Source of the DNA: Ignelater luminosus
Lineage: Eukaryota > Arthropoda > Insecta > Coleoptera > Elateridae
DNA length: 64,000 bases
Assembly: GCA_011009095.1 (NCBI GenBank)
Contig: VTPC01090545.1
Location: 44,844 to 108,843, forward strand
Direction: 5' to 3'
Below, in pieces: positions 34,296 through 46,819 of this stretch (position 1 is its first letter; each line of letters starts with the position of its first letter). The position numbers and the translations under genes were made by a program. The notes beneath the pieces are model-generated. The model did not search any database, was not told the origin of the DNA, and was given only the letters and a program-made list of their open reading frames with translations.

Positions 34296-37200
34296 ACGTG
34301 AAATGCTGATCAGGATAATAATGTAGCAGATAAAAAATTTATAAACAAAACTTTGTTCGTGTTTATAATAGATTTAATTTTTTGAAAATTTTAATTTTAT
34401 TTGATAGAAAGAATGGTTAAATAGATGAAAATGTTAACGTTATTAAACTGTAAAATGGGGGTTCTTGGCGTGTTATTACCAGCTTTCCAACTGCATGCTT
34501 GCGAAACCAATTGCATAATGCTTGGGATCATTGTGATTCAATGGAACGATGTTAACTGTATGGTTCAATAGAAAATCTGAACAACGTTAAATTGAGATTT
34601 GCAATGGTCTTGTATTTGCAGAATATTGAACTGAACAGCTCTATCAACTTAGGATCTTAAAAACTAAGACAGCTAAAAGAATATCTAGAAGAGGAACTTA
34701 CTTCGTTATTTGAACAACTTGCCTTCATTTGTTTTCAAAAAGGAGATGACATCTGTTTTATTTTTAGTTGTTAGACATTTCTTAATTTTTCATTCAATAT
34801 ATTGACAGTATTTTAAAGTTAAAAGAAAGAAATTAATTCTTAAGAGTTTTGTCAAAATTATAAGCAATTTCAACTTTTCTCGCTTGCATTGTATGTAGGA
34901 TACATTCCTCGAAATAGGGTCATCCCCTTTTGTTGGCCCAAATAGGTCATTATGAAGTTTTCATGTAATGTGTGAAAATTCTAAGGCAATGCGTGCATAT
35001 AAAATGTGCTGGTCTGCATATTTTTTGACTTATAGTTCTCTAAGTCGCTTCGAAAATACGAACATTGAAACTTTCCGCCTAAGTTAACAGCTTTTACTTA
35101 CTTACTTATCTATACTTACACACTTTTTAACGCCGAAACGCTACCCTCCGATCGACATAGCTTAGCTTAGATTACTTTTATTTTTATTTCTTATCTAGAT
35201 TTATTCTGCATTGGTGGCGCAGGCACCAGGCCGCAACATCTTCCACGCCTCGCGACTCGACCGTCATCCATTTCTTGATGAAAGGGTGAACTTCTATACC
35301 ACAGTTATTATGTCACACTGTACTACCATATCGCGCGATCGTATGAAGATATGGTACTAAAAAAGATAATTTGTTTTCGATGCCACCACTTCACAATGCA
35401 ACAACGATTAGTACACGTATACCACTATGAGTCCCATTACCTCCAGGCATCTTCCTCAGCTCATACACGTCATCGAAATGATGTGCATACTCACATTAGC
35501 TAACACCATCCGTTTTTGTCGTCAACCAAACACTGGAAAAGCGTACTTAATTCACCCGATTAATATGCAAACGACGCACAACGGCAACATCTCAACTCAC
35601 TATCACTTACTGGTCTATTTCTACAGCCATCCCAACATCTACTACGCGAACTGCCCGGATGTGCTGCCATCACTAAACTGCAACGGGCTAAAGATGAACA
35701 AAGCAACTTTGAAGCTCATTAAGTCATTATCATCATTATTCCATTACCGATTGGTATGATCAAAATGCTTCGTTTTTGGATTACACGGCATCAGTCTGGA
35801 AGCTAGGATCACGTAATTTTGGAGTATGCTTTTGACCAGCATGTCGTCGCTTAGCTGACTACAGAGAACAGTAGTCTGTTCCTTTTTGTACCTTGATAGG
35901 AATCTGCCTTAATTTATGCATCCTTTTATCACTGGTCAATTTCAAGTTCTATAACCTTAAAGATTGTGTCCACTCTAAGAAATTTAAAGTATTCGTTACC
36001 AACACCAAAGTCAATTATTCTAAGTTTTTATGTATCTAGTATAAAGATAAAAAATTAGAAATTCGAATAAATTTGATTTTGAGTCCTCTCATTCAGAGTT
36101 TTGAATAATCATTATTGCTATTTTTGCAAAATTTATTCTTCGTTTGATTTCTGACGCTTTAATTACTGCAAATGTTTGCCCCAAAATTTTTAACGTATCT
36201 GCATCAATTCCCAGGCCCGACGACACAGTCTGGTAAAGGAGATAACGTTCCCCAGGTTCATGATTTGTAAGGGTCCGAGCGTAAGTTTTTTCTCAAGCCC
36301 AGTGTTAGCTGTCAGTACCTCTGTCATTGACAGAGCCTGGTCATAGTTTTTGCTTTAATTCTCAGGCTAAAATTTGATTCAAGCTTATGGAATCTTCCAT
36401 TATTTATCATTGAATGATTACAATATTGTTTGCAGGTATATGAAACAAGTATAAAAAGAGCTTGTAATTTTAATCTACGCTTGGTGAGTTTTTATGAAAC
36501 ATATAAATCGTTTAGATACACACGTTTTCAAATAGTCACGGTTTTTGGAGGCTTTGGATTTATTTCTTTTCTTTAGTATATGCATCTTTTACCTGACCAC
36601 AAGCTTTTTGATTATTTAGGCACCAGTATAATATTCACATTATGGATGAATTCTGCAGTTTCAGTGCTTTTGTCCTATTTTCAATTGCTATTCTGGTTTT
36701 AAATTCAAGTTAACTCAGCTCATTTTGATAGATCAGCATTTTTCCAATTGAAATTTTGTGGAACTTCTCAGTATCACTCCAGTATAGTCAAAAACTATGC
36801 AGAATTTTGAATTGTAATGCCTTTATTTTCATAGCTTGAATGTTCATGATAGCATTTTTACTTTTTGGGACAACTCTTGATTTATTAAGATGCCAGTTTC
36901 AATATTTTCGTTCAAATAGTTCCTCTCTTGTTTTTTTTCCGTAATATCTTAAGTCATAAGAAGATTTTATTTCTTGTACTCAAGAGGCCGCGGCCATTTC
37001 TACATCTTTATTAAAAATTTATTTGTGATTCTGCTATTAGGCCTAGTATGTTAGCAATAGTAACTGTGCCGAAAGCATTTTAGACTCGATAAAGTTAAAT
37101 TATCTAAATAACTATTAAATTGAAGTAATTGTTACTTAAAGCAGGATGTTTAGTATACCTAACATTTTTAATAAAAAAAACATTTCTACAGGTCTGTATG

Positions 37201-38045
37201 GACCAACAAGTTGTTAATTTTTTGGTAATAATAATAATAGCGATGACGTTTATATTATTTTTTAAAAAAAAACGAATATCTCTTATATTTTTCTACTTTT
37301 TTCATAAAACTTCCAACATCAAAAGGAATATATTTTAGCCAAAAGGTCTAAAAAGAATAAAAAATTGCTACTAGCTTCAAAGTTATTTTTATATTGAATC
37401 GAACAAAGTTAAAAGCAGAATAAACCCAATTGCCTATTACAGGGCAGACAGCAGTCGCGGCTGATGACCTTTTTTTATTGTTGAAAGCAACATACCTATA
37501 TAAAATTTAAATATCATTATTCTGTATTTTATTTGTTGTAATTTATTAATTTAATAAAAAAGAGATAGTCAAAAATTAAAATTTTATTTCTTTAACGTTT
37601 TTAAAACTGAAGTGGCAATGGATTAAATTATCAAGTGATAATTTCATTTAGACTGTTCTCAAACTAAAAATTGACACTAAATCCCAAAATTGTTTATTTA
37701 ATAGCATAGCTTAACAATCGTTTAAAATAATTACTGTCGAATTTACTCAACTGTGTTTTAATTCTTAACTTTATTTGGCGCTAAGGCTCCACTGTCTAGT
37801 TATTGTAATAAACATACTTTTGTCTTTAACGAGCCCAAAAGCATTCAATCAATTATAATCGAGATATGTTTGGGAAATTATTTTCTTTAACTACGTATTT
37901 TATTCCCAATTCTTTGAAAATGTCAACGGCAACATGGGCGATTTGGCCAAAAGATGTAACGGCCTTGACAATATTTTTCAATGAATGGCTTTAATCTTCA
38001 TCACCACATTAGACAAAAATTGAAGTTATTCATTGATAAATATTA
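34296..38045. other. No gene recognised
   Basis: AT-rich sequence. A 110-codon frame at 35427-35759 has no motif. A single hAT-like terminus word (cagtcgcggctgatgac, from 37452) has no partner. Confidence 0.4.
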
Positions 38046-38071
38046 GGGGAACACGAGGGAATTGGCGCCAC
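38046..38071 (+). repeat. Left terminal inverted repeat of the pogo-like element
   Basis: Begins ggggaacacg next to TA (38044-38045) and pairs with 40158-40183. Confidence 0.75.
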
Positions 38072-38290
38072 TTAAGATAAAACTCCAATAACTTTTTACA
38101 AAAATCACTTTTTAATATAATTTTTGGTTTTTATTAGAGTGTAACTAATCAGATTTCCAGATTCACAACAAATCATACACATGTTGGAATCGTCATCAAC
38201 GTAGTCACTACTATTATCATCGCAGATATTATGATAATTGACTGATTCATCTGATGAGCTGGTATCGTCTTTAAATAGGAATTTTTTAGC

Positions 38291-39893
38291 TTATTTAGTT
38301 GCTTCGTTAATAGTTTTTTTCTTTCCTTCTCTAATGTTTTTACCCTTCCCTTTTGGTGCTTTATTTTCTTTCATGAGACGTTTCTTGTTCTTTTCTTCTA
38401 ATACAGTTTTATTTGGAGAGGCAGTGATTACTTGCAAATGTTGTTTATGTGTTCGTTTTCGGACTTCTCGAGAAGTTGATGGTTCTGGAGATATAAGTGC
38501 CAGTACAGAATTTAGGTCAGAGGAAGCAGATGGAACATTTTTTCTGATATATTCATCATTGTTATGGGCATTTTCACTAGTAAACGTTTCATGCGATTGA
38601 ATTTCTTCGACATAATCTGGTATTGCAGTGCTTTGATTAGGTTGATTGGAATCTTGAGCATCTACAGTGTCATCCACTGTATTGGTAGCAGCAGTATTCA
38701 TGACGTAATAGTCATCTTCGTTGAATATATTCGTATTAATTGGGCTTATACCAGTTGCGCGGAAACCACTTATGGCTTTATCCATTGAAGCTACTTTACT
38801 GTATGCTTTCTGAAATAAACCGGCTATGTCATACGGTGTGATTTTAATCAAATTTTTTAATTTGAGATATAGGTCACATTCACGATTATACGCTTTTTTT
38901 AGAGGACCAAAAAATGTAATATCTAAGGCCTGCAAACGGTGCGAGGAGTGTGGCGGTATAGACAACATAGTGATGTAGTTAGCTTTGCAAAATTCATATG
39001 CTTCTAAAGTGGAGTGGCTGTTATGATTGTCTAAAATAAGTAATATTTTGTTATCCTCACATGGTTTTACAAATGTCTTGAAATGTTGTAGCCATTTAAA
39101 AAATAGACTTTCATTAGTCCATCCATTTTTTGAACAGTCATAAATTGCGCCCGGAGGACCATCTTTCTCTAGAAGAGGAGAATGACGCTGTCTCGGATAT
39201 ATGAACATGTGTGGGACATAAACGCCAGCAGAACTCATTGCACAAACAACAGTGACTGTTTTTTCCCTCTCCCAAGAAGTGACAGTACCAACTTGTTTCT
39301 GACCTGTTTTTGCTAAAATTTTTCCTGGTTCTTGAACTGTAGACACTCCCGTCTCATCCATATTAAATATTTGATGTGCTTCATATTCATTTTTTACCAT
39401 AAGTTTTTCAATATTTTTGTAAAATAGTTCTACTTCTTCTTTGTTAAATCCCTCGATCTTATTAATACTTGTCGACTCTGGTTTGCGAACACTGATATTA
39501 GTATCTTTTTTCAAAAATCCTTCAAGCCAGTCTGGTCCCGTACATTTGCTTTCATTGTTAAAATTATGAGGTATCTTCAATTGTTCAGCACACTCGTATG
39601 CTATTTTTCTAAATTTCATTGAGTCTAAGCCGTAAAAGAGATTAGTCATATGAATAAGGTGATCGGCTAGAATTCGTTCTTGATCTGGAGAAAATACTGG
39701 GTTTTCTTCCGAGACGAGGACTTGTTTGTTCTGATCTGCGGTACCTTTTTTGCAAAGTACTATATGGGATTTTAAACTCTTGGGCTGCCTTATGCAGAGA
39801 AATTCTATCATCATTGACTCTCTTGATTGCGCGATCTAGTACATCCAGACTCCACTGACACTTCTCCGGAATTCTATCCCGTTTTCGAGGTAT
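38291..39893 (-). pseudogene. pogo/Tigger-like transposase, one frameshift
   Basis: From 39893 downward the frame gives IPRKRDRIPEKCQW and a psq-type HTH ending KIPYSTLQK, which binds the terminal repeats. At an A6 run near 39748 the reading frame changes. The downstream frame continues for nearly 490 codons (ending 38291): a CENP-B-type HTH with GPDWLEGFLKK (residues about 93-103 of that frame), then the DDE_1 catalytic core with Asp153 in NMDETG, Asp262 in LDNHNSHS and Asp298 in LQALDITFFGPLK (35 residues between the last two). The C-terminal part is Ser/Thr/Asn-rich, ending in a Lys-rich tail. All three acidic residues are present, so the frameshift is the only visible defect. A sequencing error in the homopolymer is possible. 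Confidence 0.82.
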
Positions 39894-39959
39894 CTGGCAG
39901 AAAATAATAAAAAATAATGAAAGAGGCAATACTTGTAATAAAATAATTTTAATACTCAC
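39894..39959 (-). other. Probable 66-bp intron in the pogo-like transposase gene
   Basis: On the minus strand a GTGAGT donor (39959) and a T-rich tract ending ctgccag (acceptor, 39894) bound 66 bp. The frame before it (DIQGQI) joins in phase 0 to IPRKRD. Without splicing the frame has no ATG here, only GTG. An upstream coding exon with an ATG was not found. Confidence 0.55.
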
Positions 39960-40157
39960 AATTTGTCCTTGAATATCGTAAAAAATTAGATCGATCGCCT
40001 GAAAAACCGACGTGCGGTCTGTTTGCGCACCAAAAGTAACTAAGTAACGATGCGACGAGTCACACGTACCCCTCCCGCGTCCTTCTGTATTACTTCAAAA
40101 CAAAACACGATCTAACTTGTTTAGATACACGTAAACTAGAGTAGCTCTCATTACCCC

Positions 40158-40183
40158 GTGGCTCCGATTCCCCCGTGTTCCCC
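40158..40183 (-). repeat. Right terminal inverted repeat of the pogo-like element
   Basis: Minus strand begins ggggaacacg next to TA (40184-40185). Confidence 0.75.
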
Positions 40184-41964
40184 TATCCCTAAGAACGCTA
40201 CATATTTTAATCAGATGAAATTTTAGACTTCATATTTAACACGAAATGCTTTGTCATTACAGCTTCATAACCGTTTCCCGAGCTAACATTTTTGTGGGGC
40301 AGATACCTTTAATTGATGCAATCTCGATATATGCTTATAAGACAAGAATTGTATCTTTTGCGATTTTTGTCTTTTTTGCCTTTTGCTTCACATAAGCCAA
40401 TTGTTTCACTTCCCGTACATTTTATCTGTAATTCAAAAAACGCGCGGTCTATGCGCAGACTACCATTTTCTATCCTGAAGTAGAGAGATGGAAAAACGCA
40501 TGAATTTTACGGACTTTGCCTTCGCTATGGTAAATCATCACAAGATCACAATAATGGACAATTATTGATACGGTTGTAACTCAGAAATAGACTTGTCGGA
40601 TACTTTTACGAACTTGAGAACAATCAACGTTGTTATTTGCATTGTACTGCTGTAACCATTAATACCATCAATGCTGCTTGTGCTTCAAGAGAGTACAAGA
40701 ATGACAGAGACTACTATCAAGTTACTTAAACCTTTGATGTTGTATGTAAACATACCAATTTTTGAAGAATCTGCCAAAATTAATTACTTGAACATTCTGC
40801 GGACCTCAACTTGGAAAACACTGAGCCAAATAAAAGATTTTTCAAAAATATGAGACTTTTAAAGGACAGCCAAAAACCAGAGTAGAACGTTCTAGTCAGT
40901 CTCTCCTGTTGATACTGAACTTCAGCTAGCTTTTCCATCATTCCTTAGAATAAAATGGATAATGTCTGTTCTGTCTACAAATCTAGATTAACCTGCGTCA
41001 CATGAAATGAACATTTAGGTATTGTTTCTAAGAGTAAATATTCATTATTATGTATTGTACTACCAACTTTTTTTCCGGTTGATACCTCCCAATTAATCTT
41101 AATAATAAGTTGGTTGGTATTCGTTAAAGGCTTTTGACTTGATAGTCATTTCTTTTGTTGTCTATTGCGAGAGGTTTTGTTCCTTATTCTATTTAGCAAC
41201 TTTTTATAGACATGAACAGTATTTTGCTCTTATCTTTCTTCAATATTACCAATTTTTTACTATCATAGAGCAATGTTGGTACTACCATTATTTTATAGAA
41301 TCTTATTTCGGTATCTCTTCCGCTGTTGTTACCTAGCGTCTTTCTTATTCTTTGAAATGCTAATTTGCTATTTATATTTATCTTGATTGTAATTATACGA
41401 TACATCACAACCTAAAAATATCTAAGATGTTTCATTTCTTCCAATTTGATGTTGTCTATGCAAATTTTAGACTTTTTTCGTGAAATACTATTATTTCAGT
41501 TTTGGTTTTAAATATTTCCTAGTTGCAAAGGAAACGAACTACTTATTATGGTTATCAGATTATGTATTGGAATCTGTTTAAACTGGAGCAAGATATCCTG
41601 AGAGTTTATTCTATCTAGATCGCCTTATTTTGGTGGTATATGAAAAAGTGTTGATAAGTCTGTCAAAATATTATTTAAAACGAGCAACTAGAAGTATCTA
41701 TTTTACTAGCTGCTACATCACTAATTCGTTTGAGTGAAACTTCATGTAGTGATAGTAAGTGATATTCTATGTATGTATTTTACAATAATCAGCAACTATG
41801 GTGTTTTGTACTGTAATAACTTCATATTTACAAACGTTAGAATCGTTTAAGTAGAAGATGGGTTAATTGCGAACACTTAAAACTATCACGTGAAAAGCTT
41901 TTTCATTTGTACTATAATTCGCTGTTCTTCTAGAAAACACAGAAATTAGAAAGAAAACACCTGA
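40184..41964. other. No gene recognised
   Basis: AT-rich sequence with a mildly GC-richer start. No domains seen. Confidence 0.4.
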
Positions 41965-42420
41965 CTCTTCTTATAAACAAGTGGTAGATGCTGAAAACAA
42001 AAACAGAATATTTAGACAAGAATACCTAAATAGGTCATCTATCGTAAAGTTGGCATAGATAAAATAGCTGCTGGTAGATCCCCAACTCTATCAGCCAAAG
42101 TCGAAACTGAACTTTGAAATTGTATCAAATCCTAAGCAAAAACGAGGCGCGTCTATAGTAAAGATGACGTTAAAGAGGTCGTAGCACAATATGTAAAGGC
42201 CCACAATTTAAGGATGCTATTTACTGTAGCTTCATAAAAAAACAGCTATGCTTGTCGTTCGAAAAACAAAAACATCTTCAAAAATCTTGTAAGGACATCA
42301 GGAAACTAGATATTATTTATAACTTCTACGAAGAACCAGAAGTTTTAAAAAAAATTGAAATTACATTTCTTGAGCAATGGTGTTTTGTATTTACTAATTT
42401 TGACGAAACCATTTTTTTTC
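41965..42420 (+). pseudogene. Decayed second pogo/jerky-like transposase, N-terminal half
   Basis: Successive stop-interrupted blocks follow the order of a Tigger/jerky transposase: SSIVKLA as the end of a psq HTH (about 42035), GRSPTLSAKVETEL, then YSKDDVKEVVAQYVKAHNL (about 42155-42210) of the CENP-B-type region, then in another frame LSFEKQKHLQKSCKDIRKLD with IIYNFYEE, and finally VFTNFDETIFF (about 42387-42420), which aligns with the first catalytic Asp (xNxDETG). At least two stops and two frame changes are present, and the remaining catalytic domain is missing. It belongs to a different lineage from the 38046-40183 element. Confidence 0.6.
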
Positions 42421-45400
42421 TGATCTGAATAAGCTAAGAGCAAGGAGAAGAAGAAAAGGGTTATCTAGAGTATCTGAGGGATTCGGACGAGACGCAACTG
42501 CAGTCAAAACCATATTTAAACGAGTTACAGTTCAAGCACGCTGGATTAGAAACATACCCTGAAATTCTTTATTCAGCATTTTCTAATGAGTGGATAGAAA
42601 AGGCAGTATTTTTATGAATGGTTAACTAAATCATTAAATCAATCATGTTTTACATATGAGAATTCCGAAAAATATAAATATAAACTCAAATCAGCCGCAG
42701 CCGTTTATAACGTTCACTTGAAAAGAAAAGTCTGCTGCAGATGCTGCAACAGTTTTAGACAAAGCGGTTCAATAAGAATGATCATGAAGAAAAACAATTT
42801 TGAAAATCTACAAGTATTAGATTAACTCCATTAGTATATCAAGTGAATTTCTCATATTCTTCTTTTTCTTTAGATTGTTATTTACCGAAAAAAATAATAC
42901 CAAACAGTATCCAAAATTTTATTGAAATTCTGCAATATTATAACTTACTGCAGTCTGCATTAAATGCATCTCCATGTGGATTTTAAACTTTTTTTCTTTT
43001 TAGATTTTTAAGTCAACAGATTTTATTTTTTCTATGCATGCCCCGTACTCTTTGACCTTTATTGACCTTTACATTTTTTTTTCTCGCGGTTAAAGGTCTT
43101 ACTAATCACATAGAATTCTGTTTTTATATCATTTATGCAAACAATAAATGATGCGTACTGATATTGATTGTTAGTGTAAATGACAATTTTTTATAAATAT
43201 TCAAATTTCATTCAATAAGATGTATCTACGAGAAACTTTTATCCACAACCGTCGTCGACGACCTACAGCCTACAGAGAAATATTAATGGAATCAAAAAAG
43301 TTTTTTTCTCATTTTCTTCGTACAAACATAAAAAGAGGAGACTAGCTCAAAATAACTAATATTAAGTGGGCGATAAAGTATGGATCATTAAGCTCTTAAA
43401 ATTTTAACACTGTTTAAATAAAGAAGGCAATGAAAGGTGTAATTGATAACAGATGATCGTCTGCAGTTTTCCGGCGCGTTGCTTGTTCAATGGATGTTCA
43501 GCGTGTTTTATTCATCAAATATCCATCGCTAACTCAATTAAACATGGCTCGAGATTCGATTTCTTCCGATGAATGCTCTTCTCGGCAATGCACTCACTCT
43601 ACAAGATTATGCTCTCACCAACATACACTGTTAGAAAAATGAATGAACGAACGTTCGAGACTGTAATGTTTCTATAAAAAAGGTGTTTATTAGTTAAGTA
43701 CAACAGTAGTAGCAAGGTGTCAAACGTCTAAAAACATGGATACATAATTTCTGCTAATTTATTATGCGGATGTCAACTTGAAGTGCGGCCCTTTTATGGT
43801 GATTTTAACAATGACGCCCGTGTTAAAGCACCTAAGCAGCTGCTACTGCTGTTTTGGGTCTAGTTGGGGTCGTCTCTTCTATACTAAAAGCTTTTGTTGG
43901 ACATCTTTAGTTCCAATATGTTAGGTATGTTAAACGTCTACTCGATGATTAGTTATCCCAAGGTTTAGGTCAGCTTTTCTGGGTTTATAAAGTGAGAGTG
44001 GAGTTAATGTTAACACAGACAAATTAACTGTCATCAATTTTAATAATAGATATAAAATAAACAGCGACAATATCAGAAATTTTTTAAGATGTTTTAATGT
44101 TTAAATAAATAATAATAAGGTACACAGTAAATAAAAATAGGAAGTCAAGTGAGAATCATCGAGTAGTGTTGGTTCAGTGACCAGCAAATGGAGTGCACGG
44201 AACCGGAGGTAAACAAATCAACCTATAATCGAATCACCACAGAGAAAAACTTGCACAAAATCTCAAACCATCTCACTTTTTACCATTATTCTTCTTATTA
44301 ATTCCATCTAATCAAACAGGTAGAAATGTGATTATGAACTTTTTTATTCGTTTCAGTGAGTTCGGAATTAAAAATAATTTTTATATTATATAAAAGTTCG
44401 TCGAAAAGAATGGAAGGAAAAAATAATTGTCTTTCCTTCTCTTTTATTTTAGTAGGTAATTTTATACTCGAGATAAGGATCTGTTATGCTTAATTTGGCA
44501 GATACGTAACATGAATTGAAAATGACTGCCTTCTCATTTTTTATTTTTATTTACTTCAAGGTGGTCGTCTTGTCATATCAGCTTTCCTTCGGGCGTGTCG
44601 GTTAAATTAACAGGTGGTTTTTATAAAAGTATCTAGTTTATCTATTGCATCTATTTATGCATGCCTTCGTACATGCAACAAATGCATATCGAATATCCAC
44701 AACGTTATCTTGTTTCATTCTGTATATTTTTATTTTGCGGTTTTTGTATTAAATACTAGAGAATTTTTAGAATTCTTAACTTTATTCTTTGAAATATTTA
44801 CTTGATTCCAGTACGCAAAATTAATACCTATATTTATAAGTAAAATCCTTAATTTTTAATTTTTTGTTTCGAAACAAATGAATATCATCATCATCACTGA
44901 TTAACCTGGTGCTCGATGTTATAGAAAGAAAAAAAACTAAAGGTATGGCGTTAAAAATATTAATTAATTTTTTCCGTTTAAAATTTTATATTAAAGGAAA
45001 AGGTAATATGAGAACCTAAAAGAAACTTTTAAAATTTAAATCACTTATCATAATCATAATAATAATAAATTTGTAGAACCAGGGGATAAAACGCACGTGT
45101 ATGTTGAGGCGGTGTCTGATTTTGCCGCGCCTTTTGGGTAGATTGGTTTTGAAACCACTCCTATCCCCTAACAACTACTATAAACCCCTCTCTATATGTA
45201 CGTGTGTGCGAGTGTGTATACGTTTTATAACTCGACACCTATTATGCTAAATTTATGCCATATCAAACCGTTTAACTTGTATTACAAAAGTCAGCGCCTC
45301 GTACAATGAGAGATAATTTGCATATTTGCTTTCACAATTTTATTGTTAACTACACCATATTATCAAATGGAAATATGGTGGTAGATATCATTTTTTTAAC

Positions 45401-46357
45401 TGACTCATTTTGTAGTGACAATATTGGTCATTAATTTATAATAAAATAAGAATTATCTGATGTATGGTTAAATATCTTTAGCATTTAGAATTTTCTACCT
45501 ATTAGATGAAATTATTAGGAAAAAAATATTATAATAAGATTGCATCGATTCTTTAAAAACGCTTTAAACCAAATAGGTAAACGTCTTTAGAAGTACCTAC
45601 CCTCTGTTATTCCTTCCACTACAAATAAATTGTTTGTAAAACCTAAAGGTAAAATTCGAATAATGAACTTATTCACTATCAGTTTTTAATTTACTGTTTA
45701 GACTGTAGCGTCTCTTACAATACACAAGCAAGCTAAAAATTATAACCAAAAACCATACAACATAACTAAACGTTAATCCAATGTCAATGACTGAGTTTTT
45801 ATACAAATACCCTTTTGTCATGACATTAACCTAAAACTAGTTTCAGATTTTGATAAACATCGATTATTCTATTATTAGAAAGTCGTTGCAAAACTTTAGG
45901 GAAAAAAGATTATATGTGGAACTCTTGTTATTTTAGGTATCATAGGTAGAGCCATGAAGTGACTGACATTTGATATACGAGGTTTTTCATCAAAAACATT
46001 TGTTTTTCTTTCTCTAACTACTGCAGGACTATATTCCTTGGTGATCTTGTGATCTCATCCTCACCTAGTTGCTGCGAATGTACCATAAAGCTATATTTAT
46101 TTTTCAATTCTTTGGAAGTTTCAATTGGCGGCGTTTACATAAAATTAGGCTTTGAGGTGCTCAAATAGTCAAGATGACAATACCCAAAAGCATTTCTTTC
46201 AAGTTAAATGTATGGGAATTATAGAAAAAAGGTTATATACCGCTCCAAACGCAGGAATTATTAATTTGTATTTTTTCACAATTAGTATTAATCTCAAAAT
46301 CATTGAATCTAATTAAAAACCACATTGACAGTAAACAAAAGACTTTTAGGACAAGTC
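42421..46357. other. No gene recognised
   Basis: AT-rich sequence. GC-richer patches at 43430-43680 and 45070-45200 (the latter with ggggata and its inverse tatcccc about 90 bp apart) could be regulatory, but nothing supports a specific call. Confidence 0.4.
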
Positions 46358-46817
46358 TATACAGGGTGTTTCATTAATAATTGGAAATATTTTAACTGTA
46401 GAATCCTGAGCTCAAAATATTAAGATTTAACCCAAATCACTTAGATAAAATGTGGCTTCTTACTGAGTTACAGTGAGTTCTATTTAAAAATTTAAAAACT
46501 ATTTGTACCCAGTACTTTAAAACTATTTGACATATCCTTGTCATACTTGGCAGGAAGTGTAGGCACTGTACACCCTACTAAATTATGTTAAATAATCGTT
46601 TCTGGCTAGTACCAGAGGCGTACGATAGGGGCAAGTGAATGGTTGACCCTTCCCCAATTCTACGCCACTGGTGGAATTGCCATTTTAGCACAATTTCTCG
46701 ATTCTCCAATACTTTCTATGTAAATAACATACTCTTCATTCATAGCGATATAATCATTATTTTTCGAGATATTTAAAGTTGAAAATGAAGAGGCACAGTT
46801 ATTTTGATTTTAATGTG

Positions 46818-46819
46818 TA
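46818..46819. repeat. TA target duplication, left copy, of the mariner
   Basis: The right arm of the host element has a single TA at the equivalent place, so duplication on insertion is shown directly. Confidence 0.9.

Larger units (their letters stand above)
38046..40183 (-). mobile_element. Full-length pogo/Tigger-like DNA transposon (2138 bp)
   Basis: The ends are ggggaacacgagggaattgg (left) and, on the minus strand, ggggaacacgggggaatcgg (right), agreeing at about 24 of 27 bases and each bordered by TA, the pogo target duplication. Inside, on the minus strand, is a nearly complete DDE_1-type transposase with an N-terminal psq-type HTH, a CENP-B-type DNA-binding region and a catalytic domain. 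The coding part is broken once by a homopolymer frameshift. Length and layout match complete Tigger-type elements, so this is a recently active but probably dead copy. Confidence 0.82.

Noticed and set aside
35427..35759. 110-codon frame
   Set aside because: No motif, splice context or homologous pattern recognised.
37452..37468. cagtcgcggctgatgac, resembling a hAT terminus
   Set aside because: No inverted partner, no 8-bp duplication and no hAT coding remnant found around it.
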